Of a DNA stretch of 64,000 nt, positions 27,453 through 37,053 are shown one piece after another. Position 1 is the first letter of the stretch. Each line of letters opens with the position of its first letter. The translations under genes and the position numbers were made by a program. Under the pieces are notes generated by a model. The model did no database searches and was not told where the DNA came from. It saw only the letters and a program-made list of their open reading frames with translations. Origin of the DNA: Alphaproteobacteria bacterium (GTDB taxonomy: Bacteria > Pseudomonadota > Alphaproteobacteria > Puniceispirillales > Marisalimonadaceae); contig SGYL01000008.1 of NCBI GenBank assembly GCA_004213885.1, positions 1 through 64,000 on the forward strand, given 5' to 3'.

Positions 27453-29627
27453 TTAAACAATCCTAGATTTTCTATAATTATGCATTCTTTTTAAATGATC
27501 AGTTGTATTTTCAATTACCTTATGAGCTGCATCAACTACTGAGGACCCTGGTCCAAAAATCTCAGATACTCCAGAATCATAAAGAAATTGATAATCTTTT
27601 TTAGGTATTACACCTCCACAAAAGACTAGAATATCATCTGCTTTTCTCTTTTTTAATTCTTTAATTAAATCAGGAATTAGAGTTTTATGACCTGCTGCAA
27701 GAGATGAAACACCAATCACATGGGCATTTTTTTTTAGGGCTTCGTCTACTGCTTCAGCAGGAGATTGAAACAAATTGCCTACTTCAACATTTATACCAAA
27801 ATCAGAAAAAGCAGATGAGATGACTTTAGCTCCTCTGTCATGTCCGTCTTGTCCTAACTTAGCCATATATATAGTGATAGTTTCATTATCTATTTGCTTG
27901 AATTTATCTAAAGAAATTTTTATTTTTTTTAGTTCATTTTGATCATCAAAAGTGTTTGCATAAACTTCTGTAACTATAGATTGTTTTGTTTCATAGCGAG
28001 TATAGACCTTTTCTAAAGCAAAAGATGTTTCACCTACTGTTGCTCTATTTCTCATAGCTTCAACAAATAATAAAAGCAAATTTTCATTTTTATTTTTAGC
28101 TGCATTAGTAATTTTTTCTAAAGACTGCTTTACCAGGTTATTATCTCTTTCAGATTTAATTTTATCTAATTTTTCAATCTGTTCTTTTCTTACTTGAATA
28201 TTGTCAATATCTAAAATATTAACATCATCTAAATGATCTGATTTGAATTCATTTACACCAACAATAATTTCTTTTTTAGAATCTATTCTTGCCTGTTTCT
28301 CAGTTGCTGATTTTTCTATTTCTGATTTTGGAAAACCACTTTCAATGGCTTTTGTCATTCCACCCATATCATTAATTTTCTCAATAATTTTATTTGCATT
28401 TTGAATTAACTCATTTGTTAAATTCTCAACATAATAACTTCCTGCCAAAGGATCTACTACATCAGTTACCCCTGTTTCATTTTGAAGAATTAACTGCGTA
28501 TTTCGAGCGATTTTAGCTGAAAATTCAGTAGGCAATGCTATTGCCTCATCAAAAGAGTTTGTATGCAAAGATTGGGTTCCTCCTAGAACACCTGCTAAGG
28601 CTTCGATTGTAGTCCTGACAATATTATTATAGGGATCTTGTTCTTGAAGGCTTGCTCCAGATGTTTGGCAGTGCGTTCTTAAAATTTGTGATTTAGGGTT
28701 TTGATTATTAAATAATTTTTTTACCCAATAAGACCATAAATATCTAGCAGCTCTTAATTTTGAAGCTTCCATAAAAAAATTCATACCAATAGCAAAAAAG
28801 AAAGATAACCTAGGAGCAAATTTATCAACATTCAAGCCTCTGTCGACTGCAGCTCTAATGTATTCCAAACCGTCAGATATTGTAAAAGCCAACTCTTGAA
28901 CTAAATTAGCTCCAGCTTCCTGCATGTGATAACCGGAGATTGAAATTGAATTAAATTTTGGCATCTTTTCAGATGTGTAAGAAATAATATCTGATACTAT
29001 TCTCATTGAAGGTTCAGGAGGATAGATATAAGTATTCCTAACCATGAATTCTTTTAAAATATCATTTTGAATTGTTCCACTCAATTGTTCAACAGGAACT
29101 CCTTGTTCTTCACCAGCAACTATAAAACTAGCAAGTACAGGCAAAACCGCTCCATTCATGGTCATAGATACAGACATTTTATCAAGAGGTATTCCATCAA
29201 AAAGAATTTTCATATCCTCAACAGTATCAATAGCCACACCAGCCTTGCCAACATCAGCACTAACTCTTTCATTATCTGAATCGTAGCCTCTATGGGTTGC
29301 TAAATCAAAAGCAATAGATAATCCCTTTTGTCCAGCTGCAATATTTTTTTTATAAAATTTATTTGATTCTTTAGCCGTAGAGAAACCTGAATATTGCCTT
29401 ACAGTCCAGGGTCTTGATGTATACATAGTTGCCTTAGGACCTCTTACAAATGGCTCTATGCCAGGTAGAGAATTCACATGATTTAAATTTTCTAAATCAT
29501 CTTTAGTGTATAATGGTTTAACTTTAATACCCTCTGGAGTTTCCTTAATTAATCGATCCGTTTTAATTCCTTTTAGTTCTTCTAAAGCAATTTTTTCCCA
29601 GTCATTAATATTAGATTCTTTACTCAT
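27453..29627 (-). CDS. Methylmalonyl-CoA mutase, single-subunit type
   Basis: A 724-residue B12-dependent mutase interconverting methylmalonyl-CoA and succinyl-CoA. The N-terminal TIM barrel shows [22 protein letters not shown], typical of the catalytic large chain. The C-terminal cobalamin domain has [10 protein letters not shown] (DxHxxG, the lower-axial His) near residue 606. Catalytic and B12 domains are in one chain, consistent with an alpha-type homodimer. No MeaB/ArgK chaperone GTPase is adjacent. It lies between pccA (15 nt) and prpE (2 nt) in one probable operon. Confidence 0.96.
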   Translation of the reverse strand: MSKESNINDWEKIALEELKGIKTDRLIKETPEGIKVKPLYTKDDLENLNHVNSLPGIEPFVRGPKATMYTSRPWTVRQYSGFSTAKESNKFYKKNIAAGQKGLSIAFDLATHRGYDSDNERVSADVGKAGVAIDTVEDMKILFDGIPLDKMSVSMTMNGAVLPVLASFIVAGEEQGVPVEQLSGTIQNDILKEFMVRNTYIYPPEPSMRIVSDIISYTSEKMPKFNSISISGYHMQEAGANLVQELAFTISDGLEYIRAAVDRGLNVDKFAPRLSFFFAIGMNFFMEASKLRAARYLWSYWVKKLFNNQNPKSQILRTHCQTSGASLQEQDPYNNIVRTTIEALAGVLGGTQSLHTNSFDEAIALPTEFSAKIARNTQLILQNETGVTDVVDPLAGSYYVENLTNELIQNANKIIEKINDMGGMTKAIESGFPKSEIEKSATEKQARIDSKKEIIVGVNEFKSDHLDDVNILDIDNIQVRKEQIEKLDKIKSERDNNLVKQSLEKITNAAKNKNENLLLLFVEAMRNRATVGETSFALEKVYTRYETKQSIVTEVYANTFDDQNELKKIKISLDKFKQIDNETITIYMAKLGQDGHDRGAKVISSAFSDFGINVEVGNLFQSPAEAVDEALKKNAHVIGVSSLAAGHKTLIPDLIKELKKRKADDILVFCGGVIPKKDYQFLYDSGVSEIFGPGSSVVDAAHKVIENTTDHLKRMHNYRKSRIV

Positions 29628-29642
29628 AGTTTGATATAATAC

Positions 29643-31676
29643 CTAAAACTCAATAATTATGTCATCAACTTTTAAAAGATCGTTGACTTTAAAATTTATT
29701 TTCTTTACCTGTCCTTTCAAAGAAGACTGAAGTGTGTTTTCCATTTTCATAGCTTCAACTATGCACAAGTTTTGTCCGACCTCAATTTGATCTCCTACTT
29801 TTACAAATAATTCAATTAGCTTTCCAGGCATTGGGCATATTAAACTATTTTTATTTTCTTCATCATCAACTTTTTTCATAAATTTAGATAATTCTAGAGT
29901 AACTGAATCTCTCGTAACACCTTTTACTGATGATCCTCTAAAATCAATCTGATAATAGGGAAAGCAATAATTTAATTTTAAAAAAGTACTTAATAATATT
30001 TGATCATCTTCATAAATATTAATGTTTATTAAATTTGTCTGAAAATCTATCTGATGATTTACTCTTAATTTATTATACATTTTATCAAGAAAGTATATAT
30101 TTCCATCTAATTTGCTTATTTCAAACATTTTGTTTTCTAATATTACAATGTATTCATCTGACACATATTTTTTGTTATCAAAAGAGTCACACAGCTCTAC
30201 AAATGTTTTTTTATTAAATGTTTCAAGATTTAGATTTCTAATGTCATTTTCTGCACTTAAAATAAGAATGATTATTTCAAACAAACTTTTATATTGCTTT
30301 ATTGGAAGACCTTTAAATCCGTTTACAAATTCTTTTTCAATAAATGCAGTTGATATATCACCATTAACAAATTTAGGGTTCAAATAAATTGATGAGAGAA
30401 AAGATAAATTATTTTTCAATCCACTAATACAAAATTCATCAAGTGCTTTTTCCATAGATTTAATTGCACTTTTTCTATCTTTTCCCCAAGTTGATAATTT
30501 AGCAATCATAGGATCATAAAAAATAGATATTTCATCACCTTCTTTTACACCAGTATCATTTCTTATTTCGTAATCCATAGACTTTTCTTCAGATGGAGGA
30601 CTATATTTTGTCAATCTGCCTATGGAAGGTAAAAAACCTTTATAGGGGTCTTCTGCATATATACGACTTTCAAAAGCCCAACCATTCAACTTTATGTCTT
30701 TTTGAGAGAATGATAATTTTTTATTATTTGCTACATTGATCATTTCATGTACTAAATCAAGTCCTGTTATCATTTCTGTCACAGGATGTTCAACTTGAAG
30801 TCTTGTATTCATTTCTAAAAAATAAAAATTTTTATCTTTATCAACTATAAATTCAACTGTCCCCGCACTTGAATATTCTACTTCTTCAGCAAGCATAATG
30901 GCTTGCGTTGACATATCTCTTCTCAGCGTTTCATCTAAAAAAGAAGATGGAGCCTCCTCAATCACTTTTTGATTTCTTCTTTGAATTGAGCATTCTCTCT
31001 CTCCAAGTGAAACGACATTTCCATAATTATCTGCAATTATCTGTATTTCTATATGCCTGGGCTCGACAAAGTATTTTTCTACAAATAACCTTTCATCTCC
31101 AAAACTATTTTTAGCTTCACTTGAAGCTCTCAAAAAAGCTTCCTCAACATCTTCCTCACTATTAACAATTCTCATTCCTTTTCCACCACCACCAGCACTA
31201 GCTTTTACAATAACTGGAAAGCCAAATTTTTTAGAAATTTCTCTAGCATGATTTACGTTATTTATCTCACCAATAAATCCTGGAACAACATTTACACTTG
31301 CTTTTTCAGCAATCATTTTTGATTTGATTTTGTCACCCATTGAAATTATTGCGTTCTCAGATGGGCCAATAAATATAATTTTGTTCTTAGTTAGCTGTCT
31401 TACAAAATTAGGGTTTTCAGACAAAAAACCATACCCTGGATGAACGGCATCAACTTCAGCCTTTTTACAGATTTCAATTATCTTTGATATATTTAAATAA
31501 CTCTTTGAGGCCTCTGATGGACCTAAATAATAATTTTCATCTGACATAAGTACATGTTCAGCATTAATGTCCGAATCTGAATAAATTGAAACAGTTTTAA
31601 TTTTAAGTTTCTTTGCCGTTTTTATTATTCTACAAGCTATTTCACCCCTATTAGCAATTAAAATTTTTTTTATCAT
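29643..31676 (-). CDS. pccA: Propionyl-CoA carboxylase alpha (biotin) subunit
   Basis: A 677-residue biotin-dependent subunit. The biotin carboxylase domain occupies the first 450 residues (GEIACRIIKTAK, VHPGYGFLSENP, ASAGGGGKGMRIV ATP-grasp loop, EMNTRLQVEHPVTE). A variable linker follows, and the C-terminal carrier domain carries biotinyl-Lys in EAMKMEN. It charges biotin with CO2 and passes it to PccB. Biotin need ties it to bioY at 9.5 kb. It is 8 nt downstream of pccB, with AAGGAC preceding the ATG. Confidence 0.96.
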   Translation of the reverse strand: MIKKILIANRGEIACRIIKTAKKLKIKTVSIYSDSDINAEHVLMSDENYYLGPSEASKSYLNISKIIEICKKAEVDAVHPGYGFLSENPNFVRQLTKNKIIFIGPSENAIISMGDKIKSKMIAEKASVNVVPGFIGEINNVNHAREISKKFGFPVIVKASAGGGGKGMRIVNSEEDVEEAFLRASSEAKNSFGDERLFVEKYFVEPRHIEIQIIADNYGNVVSLGERECSIQRRNQKVIEEAPSSFLDETLRRDMSTQAIMLAEEVEYSSAGTVEFIVDKDKNFYFLEMNTRLQVEHPVTEMITGLDLVHEMINVANNKKLSFSQKDIKLNGWAFESRIYAEDPYKGFLPSIGRLTKYSPPSEEKSMDYEIRNDTGVKEGDEISIFYDPMIAKLSTWGKDRKSAIKSMEKALDEFCISGLKNNLSFLSSIYLNPKFVNGDISTAFIEKEFVNGFKGLPIKQYKSLFEIIILILSAENDIRNLNLETFNKKTFVELCDSFDNKKYVSDEYIVILENKMFEISKLDGNIYFLDKMYNKLRVNHQIDFQTNLININIYEDDQILLSTFLKLNYCFPYYQIDFRGSSVKGVTRDSVTLELSKFMKKVDDEENKNSLICPMPGKLIELFVKVGDQIEVGQNLCIVEAMKMENTLQSSLKGQVKKINFKVNDLLKVDDIIIEF

Positions 31677-31684
31677 TTATGTCC

Positions 31685-33229
31685 TTATAAAGGTATATTT
31701 CCAAATTTTTTATTTGGATTCTTTAATTTTTTATCTTTTAATTTTGAAAAAGCTTGAATGATTCTATACCTAGTGTTTTTAGGTATTATTATATCATCAA
31801 GAAACCCTCTTTCAGCTGCTATAAAAGGATTTGCAAACTTATCTTCATATTCTTGTGCTTTTTCATAAATAAACTTCTTGTCATCAATTTTTTTTCTATG
31901 CAAGATTTCAACTGCACCTTTTGCGCCCATGACTGCAATTTCTGCAGTAGGCCAAGCATAATTTGCATCACCTCTTAAATGTTTTGAACTCATAACATCA
32001 TAAGCTCCACCATAAGCTTTTCTGGTGATTAAGGTTACTTTTGGAGTAGTTGCTTCTGCATAAGAAAATAATAATTTTGCTCCATTTTTTATAATTCCAC
32101 CATATTCTTGTGCTGTACCTGGCATAAAACCAGGAACATCTACTAGAGTGAGTAAAGGAATATTAAATGCATCACAAAATCTAACAAACCTTGCTGCCTT
32201 CCTACTAGAATCAATATCTAAACAACCAGCTAAGACAAGTGGTTGGTTAGCAACAACACCTATAGTCTCACCATTCAATCTGATAAATCCAATTAAAATA
32301 TTTTTAGCATAATTTTTTTGTAACTCAAAATATATACCTTCGTCAGCGATGCTGATTATTAATTCTTTCATATCATAAGGAAGATTTGGATTATCTGGAA
32401 TAAGAGTGTCTAACGAAGCAGTCTGTCTTCTAATACTATCTGTTGTATACCTAGTAGATGCTTTGGAAATATTTGAAGAAGGTAAATAGGACAAAAATCT
32501 TCTCATTTCCAAAAGTGCATCAATATCGTTTTCAAAACAACCATCTGCAACAGATGATTTTGTTGTATGTGTTAACGCTCCACCTAATTCTTCAGCTGTT
32601 ACTTCTTCAGAGGTAACAGTTTTGACTACATCTGGCCCAGTCACAAACATATAACTTGTATTTTTGACCATGAAAATAAAATCTGTCATTGCTGGAGAAT
32701 AGACTGCTCCACCAGCGCAAGGCCCCATAATTAGTGAAATCTGTGGTACAACTCCCGATGCTAATGCATTTTGTAAAAAAACATCTGCATATCCACCAAG
32801 TGATTCTACACCTTCTTGAATTCTTGCTCCACCACTATCATTCAAGCCAATCAAAGGCGCCCCATTTTGAATCGCTAATTTCATAACTTTTACAATTTTA
32901 GAAGCATGCGCTGATGACAAAGACCCACCAAAAACAGTGAAGTCTTGAGCATAAATATAAACTAATCTATTATTAACTTTTCCTGATCCTGTGATTACGC
33001 CATCACCTGAATAAGTGTTATTTTCCATACCAAAATCTTTTATCGTATGAACAACAAACATATCAGTTTCTTCAAAAGTATCTTTATCTAAAAAAATTTC
33101 AATTCGTTCTCGGGCTGTTAATTTTCCAGTGTAATGTTGCTTATTTATACGATCAACACCACCACCAGCTCTAGCCTCAATTCTTCTATTTTGTAATTCT
33201 TCTATAATTTGTTTACTTGTTTTTCTAAT
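31685..33229 (-). CDS. pccB: Propionyl-CoA carboxylase beta subunit, probable ATT start
   Basis: The carboxyltransferase subunit, 514 residues if begun at ATT 33229. The first in-frame ATG (33061) would discard about 56 residues that clearly belong to the family: [28 protein letters not shown] and [10 protein letters not shown]. In the extended frame there is no ATG, GTG, TTG or CTG before those residues, back beyond 33300. ATT 33229 is preceded by AAGGA at normal spacing. [12 protein letters not shown] and the [15 protein letters not shown] oxyanion motif are intact. The gene heads the pccB-pccA-mcm-prpE run and is divergent from mce. Confidence 0.9.
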   Translation of the reverse strand: MRKTSKQIIEELQNRRIEARAGGGVDRINKQHYTGKLTARERIEIFLDKDTFEETDMFVVHTIKDFGMENNTYSGDGVITGSGKVNNRLVYIYAQDFTVFGGSLSSAHASKIVKVMKLAIQNGAPLIGLNDSGGARIQEGVESLGGYADVFLQNALASGVVPQISLIMGPCAGGAVYSPAMTDFIFMVKNTSYMFVTGPDVVKTVTSEEVTAEELGGALTHTTKSSVADGCFENDIDALLEMRRFLSYLPSSNISKASTRYTTDSIRRQTASLDTLIPDNPNLPYDMKELIISIADEGIYFELQKNYAKNILIGFIRLNGETIGVVANQPLVLAGCLDIDSSRKAARFVRFCDAFNIPLLTLVDVPGFMPGTAQEYGGIIKNGAKLLFSYAEATTPKVTLITRKAYGGAYDVMSSKHLRGDANYAWPTAEIAVMGAKGAVEILHRKKIDDKKFIYEKAQEYEDKFANPFIAAERGFLDDIIIPKNTRYRIIQAFSKLKDKKLKNPNKKFGNIPL

Positions 33230-33242
33230 TGTTTTTTCCTTT
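33227..33242 (-). promoter_or_regulatory. Ribosome site deciding the unusual pccB start
   Basis: On the minus strand AAAGGAAAAAACA lies directly before ATT 33229. The AAGGA element is about 7-8 nt from the ATT, the normal Shine-Dalgarno spacing. It is the only such element near the conserved N-terminus, and supports initiation at ATT rather than at the internal ATG 33061. Confidence 0.6.
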
Positions 33243-33315
33243 AATGAAATAAGGTTATAATAAACATAAAAATATATTAAAAATAAAGTATTACAATTAG
33301 TAATGAAAGAATTAA

Positions 33316-33729
33316 ATGGAAAACAAAAATAAAAAAATTAACCATATTGCAATTGCAGTCCCTAATGTAAAAGAGGCTGCATTAAAATGGCAACAAGCAT
33401 TAAACATGAAAAAGAGTGAGATAATAATTTTAGAGGAACATGGTGTAAAAGTTGTTTTTTTAGAATTTTCTAATTTAAAAATAGAGTTGCTAGAACCTCT
33501 TAATAATAAAAGTCCAATATCAAAATTTTTAGAAAAAAACCCCAAAGGCGGGATGCATCATATTTGTTTCGAAGTAGAAAAAATTACAGAAACTATAAAT
33601 TCATTAAAAAATAAAAATATAAATATTTTAGGTGATGGAAATCCTAAAATTGGAGCTCATAACAAACCCGTTGTTTTTCTTCATCCTAATGATTTATCTG
33701 GTACATTAGTTGAATTAGAAGAAACGTAA
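33316..33729 (+). CDS. mce: Methylmalonyl-CoA epimerase
   Basis: A 137-residue vicinal-oxygen-chelate protein that epimerises (S)- to (R)-methylmalonyl-CoA, linking PccAB to the mutase. Metal ligands are visible in [11 protein letters not shown] (His near residue 9), a mid-protein Glu, GMHHICFEV (His near residue 79) and the terminal LVELEE (Glu). It is transcribed away from pccB with an 86-bp gap to the proposed pccB start; a shared control region for the propionate module is likely. Its 3' end overlaps the convergent SprT gene by 49 nt. Confidence 0.93.
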   Translation: MENKNKKINHIAIAVPNVKEAALKWQQALNMKKSEIIILEEHGVKVVFLEFSNLKIELLEPLNNKSPISKFLEKNPKGGMHHICFEVEKITETINSLKNKNINILGDGNPKIGAHNKPVVFLHPNDLSGTLVELEET

Positions 33730-34235
33730 TTCTTTTTGTACAAAACTTCAGATCTACAAATTTTACATATAAGGTTCTGTTTTCTTCTATAACATTTTTG
33801 TTCCCAACAAAAATTTGAACAATATTTTATCCACCCTGGATTTGAAAAATTTAATGAATGGTAAACTTTACCAGTACATCCTATTGATAGAGCTTTTTTC
33901 TTCCAGATGTTATTATGACCCTGATTAGGCCCAACAAGAGCATGCGATATTTCATGTAATAACGTATCATTCAAGTCAAAAGAAGACGAATTTCTTAAAA
34001 AATATATTGAAAAAGAAAGTTCCTTTTTGGAATAAATACAAGCACCAGCTCTTCTTTTTGCGTAATCAAAAGTTACTTTCCAATCATTTAAATTAAATTG
34101 TTGAAGTTTTGAATTTGCCTCATCATAAAAATTTTTAAACTCAGATTTATATTCTTCAAATTTATTCTTTGAAATATTTTTTTTTTTATTTTTTATTAAT
34201 TTAAATCTACTATTTTTAATTATGTTAAAAATCAT
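33681..34235 (-). CDS. SprT-like zinc metalloprotease
   Basis: A 184-residue protein of the SprT/Spartan-like family. The protease motif is HEISHALVG (residues 94-102), with GHNNIWKKKA following, as in the HExxH...H arrangement. The C-terminal zinc ribbon has Cys pairs (YCSNFCWEQKC and LICKICRSE). Eukaryotic Spartan cleaves DNA-protein crosslinks; bacterial members are little studied. ATG 34235 is chosen because the longer frame would overlap the divergent ABC gene. Its last 16 codons lie antisense to the end of mce, a larger overlap than at most pairs here. Confidence 0.85.
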   Translation of the reverse strand: MIFNIIKNSRFKLIKNKKKNISKNKFEEYKSEFKNFYDEANSKLQQFNLNDWKVTFDYAKRRAGACIYSKKELSFSIYFLRNSSSFDLNDTLLHEISHALVGPNQGHNNIWKKKALSIGCTGKVYHSLNFSNPGWIKYCSNFCWEQKCYRRKQNLICKICRSEVLYKKNYVSSNSTNVPDKSLG

Positions 34236-34257
34236 GTTAAAAGCTTTTTGATCTAAA

Positions 34258-34893
34258 ATGTTAGAAATAAAAGATATTACATTTAGTTTTGATAAAAAAG
34301 AAAAAAAACCTCTTATTAAAAACCTAAGCTTTAAAGTTAAAAAAGGTGAAATACTTTTTATTTCTGGCAGAAGTGGCCTTGGCAAATCTACATTGCTAGA
34401 TTTGATTTCAGGATTTCATGATAATAATTTAATTTGGACAGGTAAAATATACCTTAATAAACTTGATATAACCAATGCTTCAATTCAAAATAAAAAAATT
34501 GGATATATGTTACAAGATTATTTTTTATTTCCTCATTTTAATGTCAAAAATAATCTAATTTTTTCTTTACCAAAACAAACTAGAAACAAAAAAGAACAAG
34601 CATTGGATTATTTAAAACAAATTAATATGGTTGAATTTTCAGATCATTACCCATATGAGCTTTCGGGAGGTCAAAAAGCAAGAATAGCTTGTCTAAGAGC
34701 TATTGTTTCAAATCCTGATGCTTTGTTATTAGACGAACCTTTTTCATCATTAGATAAAAAAACCATAAAGTCATTTCAGAAATTTTTATTTGAATATGTT
34801 AAAAAACTCAATATTCCTTGTGTAATAGTATCACATAGGCTGATAGAAAATTTAAATAATTCCATGGAACTTAACATTACAAAATTCGCATAA
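34258..34893 (+). CDS. ABC transporter ATP-binding protein without visible permease
   Basis: A 211-residue ATPase. Walker A is GRSGLGKST (37-45), the Q-loop is at MLQDYFLFPH (near 86), the signature LSGGQ at 135-139 and Walker B ALLLDEP at 155-161, with the switch His in VSHRL. Its size and the short helical region resemble YnjD- or ThiQ-type import ATPases. No permease or binding protein lies beside it; folE follows after 82 bp and SprT is divergent. It could serve a permease elsewhere. The 3' end is Lys/Asn-rich and family assignment beyond ABC is uncertain. Confidence 0.85.
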   Translation: MLEIKDITFSFDKKEKKPLIKNLSFKVKKGEILFISGRSGLGKSTLLDLISGFHDNNLIWTGKIYLNKLDITNASIQNKKIGYMLQDYFLFPHFNVKNNLIFSLPKQTRNKKEQALDYLKQINMVEFSDHYPYELSGGQKARIACLRAIVSNPDALLLDEPFSSLDKKTIKSFQKFLFEYVKKLNIPCVIVSHRLIENLNNSMELNITKFA

Positions 34894-34975
34894 AAGTAAA
34901 TTTCTAATAAATCAGTTGTTTTGGAATGTAAGTATGTTACGTTTCTAATAAAGTATACCAAAAGGATTAAAAGTT

Positions 34976-35593
34976 ATGTCTTCATATTCATCAATTACTA
35001 AAGCTTTTAAAAGTGATGATGTAAAAAAAAAAGTGACAGTTGAGGAAGCTGAAAAAGCTGTTGAAACACTTATAGCATGGATCGGTGATGATCCTAAAAG
35101 AGAAGGTCTTTTAGAAACACCTAAAAGAGTTATTAAATCATTCAATGAGCATTTCGGAGGTTATAAAGAAAATCCATCAGAAATTCTATCTAAGACTTTT
35201 AAAGAAATTCAGGGTTATGACGATATTGTTGTTTTAAAAAAAATAGATTTTGAGAGTCATTGTGAACATCATATGCTTCCAATTATTGGCAATGCAAGTA
35301 TCGGGTACTTACCTAATAAAAGTATTGTAGGAATATCAAAATTAGCAAGAATAGTTAATACATTTGCAAAACGTCTTCAAACACAAGAAATAATGACATC
35401 TCAAATTATCAATGCAATACATGATAATCTAAATCCAATTGGAGTTGGAGTAGTAATAGAAGCCGACCACCATTGTATGAAAACAAGAGGTGTTCATAAA
35501 AAAAATTCTTTGATGCTAACTTCACAGTTCAAGGGATCTTTTTTAACCGATGAAAAGTTAAGAAACAGATTTTTGGACTTTATAAAAGATTAA
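34976..35593 (+). CDS. folE: GTP cyclohydrolase I (FolE)
   Basis: A 205-residue type IA enzyme converting GTP to 7,8-dihydroneopterin triphosphate for folate synthesis. The zinc and catalytic site is visible in HCEHHMLPIIGNASIGYLP (Cys, His, His) and the second Cys in EADHHCMKTRGV. GISKLARIVNTFAKRLQTQE is fully conserved. AAGGATT 9 nt before ATG 34976 sets the start. The 82-bp leader holds two copies of TTTCTAATAAA (34901 and 34945 regions), of unknown meaning. Confidence 0.97.
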   Translation: MSSYSSITKAFKSDDVKKKVTVEEAEKAVETLIAWIGDDPKREGLLETPKRVIKSFNEHFGGYKENPSEILSKTFKEIQGYDDIVVLKKIDFESHCEHHMLPIIGNASIGYLPNKSIVGISKLARIVNTFAKRLQTQEIMTSQIINAIHDNLNPIGVGVVIEADHHCMKTRGVHKKNSLMLTSQFKGSFLTDEKLRNRFLDFIKD

Positions 35594-35607
35594 ACTTATA
35601 ATTAATT

Positions 35608-37053
35608 ATGAAATTTCAACCTGTCATTAATTTAATAGGCTTGTTACTTTGCACTTTATCAGCATTTATGCTGATACCTGGATTTGTTGATTATATACTT
35701 GGAGACGAAGATTGGGCTGCGTTTTTAGTATCATCATTCATAACTTTATTTGTTGGAGCGGGACTATATCTGTCTTCACGAGAAAGCAATCCTGAACACC
35801 TAGAACTTAGACAAGCTTTTCTTCTAACTAATAGTGCGTGGATTTCTATTTCACTTTTTGGTTCATTACCTTTCTTATTCTCAAATCTAAACTTAAATTT
35901 TATTGATGCATTTTTTGAGTCAACATCTGGAATTACAACAACAGGATCAACTATAATACCAAATCTTGAACAAGTTTCTTACGGGATACTTTTATGGAGA
36001 GCCCTTCTTCAATGGCTAGGCGGAATTGGTATAATTGTAATGGCTGTTGCAATTTTACCAATGTTATCAATCGGAGGCATGCAACTCTTTAAAACTGAAT
36101 CTTATGAAACACCAGATAAAATTATTCCTAGAGCCGCTATTTTTGCTAGTGGCATAAGTGTTGTTTATATCGTTTTAACATCCACATGGGCTTTAATGCT
36201 ATGGCTTGCTGGAATGCCAATATTTGACTCTATAACACACGCAATGACAACTCTTGCTACTGGTGGATATTCAACGAAATCAGAATCCTTAGGTGCATTC
36301 AACTCAGTAAATATAGAAATGATTATTGTACTTGGAATGATAGTTGGGTCCTTACCTTTTATACATTATTTATCAATTTTAAAAAACGGCTGGAAAAATT
36401 TAATTAATGACCAACAAGTAAAATGGTTTTTACTAATTTTATTTTTTCTAATTTCAATCGTCACATTCAACCTATATATAAATGGTCAGAATTTTTTTTC
36501 ATCATTAAGAGTTTCAATTTTCAACGTGGTTTCAATTGTAACTGGCACAGGCTTTGGCACTGATGATTTTAGCCAATGGGGAGGTTTTGCAACAACCTTA
36601 CTTTTAATATTAATGTTTATGGGTGGATGTGCGGGCTCAACAACTTGTGGTTTAAGAATGGCTAGAATTCAAGTTTTAATAGCTAATGCAAAAACACAAG
36701 TATTAAAACTTTTAACACCTCATGCAGTAATTATTCCTTATTATAATAAAAAACCTATTCCAGAATCTGTTACTGAATCTGTTATGGGATTTTTCTTTTT
36801 ATATATACTTGTTTTTATAATTATCTCATGCCTGCTTGGAAGTTTAGGATTAGATTTCATGACTTCTTTATCTGGAGCAGCATCTGCTATAGGGAACGTG
36901 GGCCCAGGATTAGGTGAAATGATCGGACCAAACGGCACTTATGCTGAAATACCTAATTTAGGAAAATTAATTCTTTGTTTAGGAATGGTATTAGGAAGAT
37001 TAGAAATATTCGCAATATTAGTAATGTTTACAGCATCATTTTGGAAAAAATAG
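35608..37053 (+). CDS. TrkH family potassium uptake protein
   Basis: A 481-residue potassium-conducting membrane subunit of the Trk/Ktr type. Four pore-loop-like filters are visible in order: TSGITTTGSTI (near 105), TTLATGGYSTKSESLG (near 214), VTGTGFGTDDFSQWG (near 312) and AIGNVGPGLGEM (near 427). At least ten hydrophobic segments are seen. The regulatory NAD-binding partner TrkA is not adjacent. It begins 14 nt after folE. Its stop TAG is directly abutted by the stop of the convergent hslO. Confidence 0.93.
   Translation: MKFQPVINLIGLLLCTLSAFMLIPGFVDYILGDEDWAAFLVSSFITLFVGAGLYLSSRESNPEHLELRQAFLLTNSAWISISLFGSLPFLFSNLNLNFIDAFFESTSGITTTGSTIIPNLEQVSYGILLWRALLQWLGGIGIIVMAVAILPMLSIGGMQLFKTESYETPDKIIPRAAIFASGISVVYIVLTSTWALMLWLAGMPIFDSITHAMTTLATGGYSTKSESLGAFNSVNIEMIIVLGMIVGSLPFIHYLSILKNGWKNLINDQQVKWFLLILFFLISIVTFNLYINGQNFFSSLRVSIFNVVSIVTGTGFGTDDFSQWGGFATTLLLILMFMGGCAGSTTCGLRMARIQVLIANAKTQVLKLLTPHAVIIPYYNKKPIPESVTESVMGFFFLYILVFIIISCLLGSLGLDFMTSLSGAASAIGNVGPGLGEMIGPNGTYAEIPNLGKLILCLGMVLGRLEIFAILVMFTASFWKK

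Noticed and set aside
31685-33061. pccB beginning at ATG 33061
   Set aside because: It would remove about 56 conserved N-terminal residues that are present in the same frame upstream.
34894-34975. A riboswitch upstream of folE
   Set aside because: The 82-bp leader has two copies of TTTCTAATAAA but no stable fold or known aptamer pattern that I can see.
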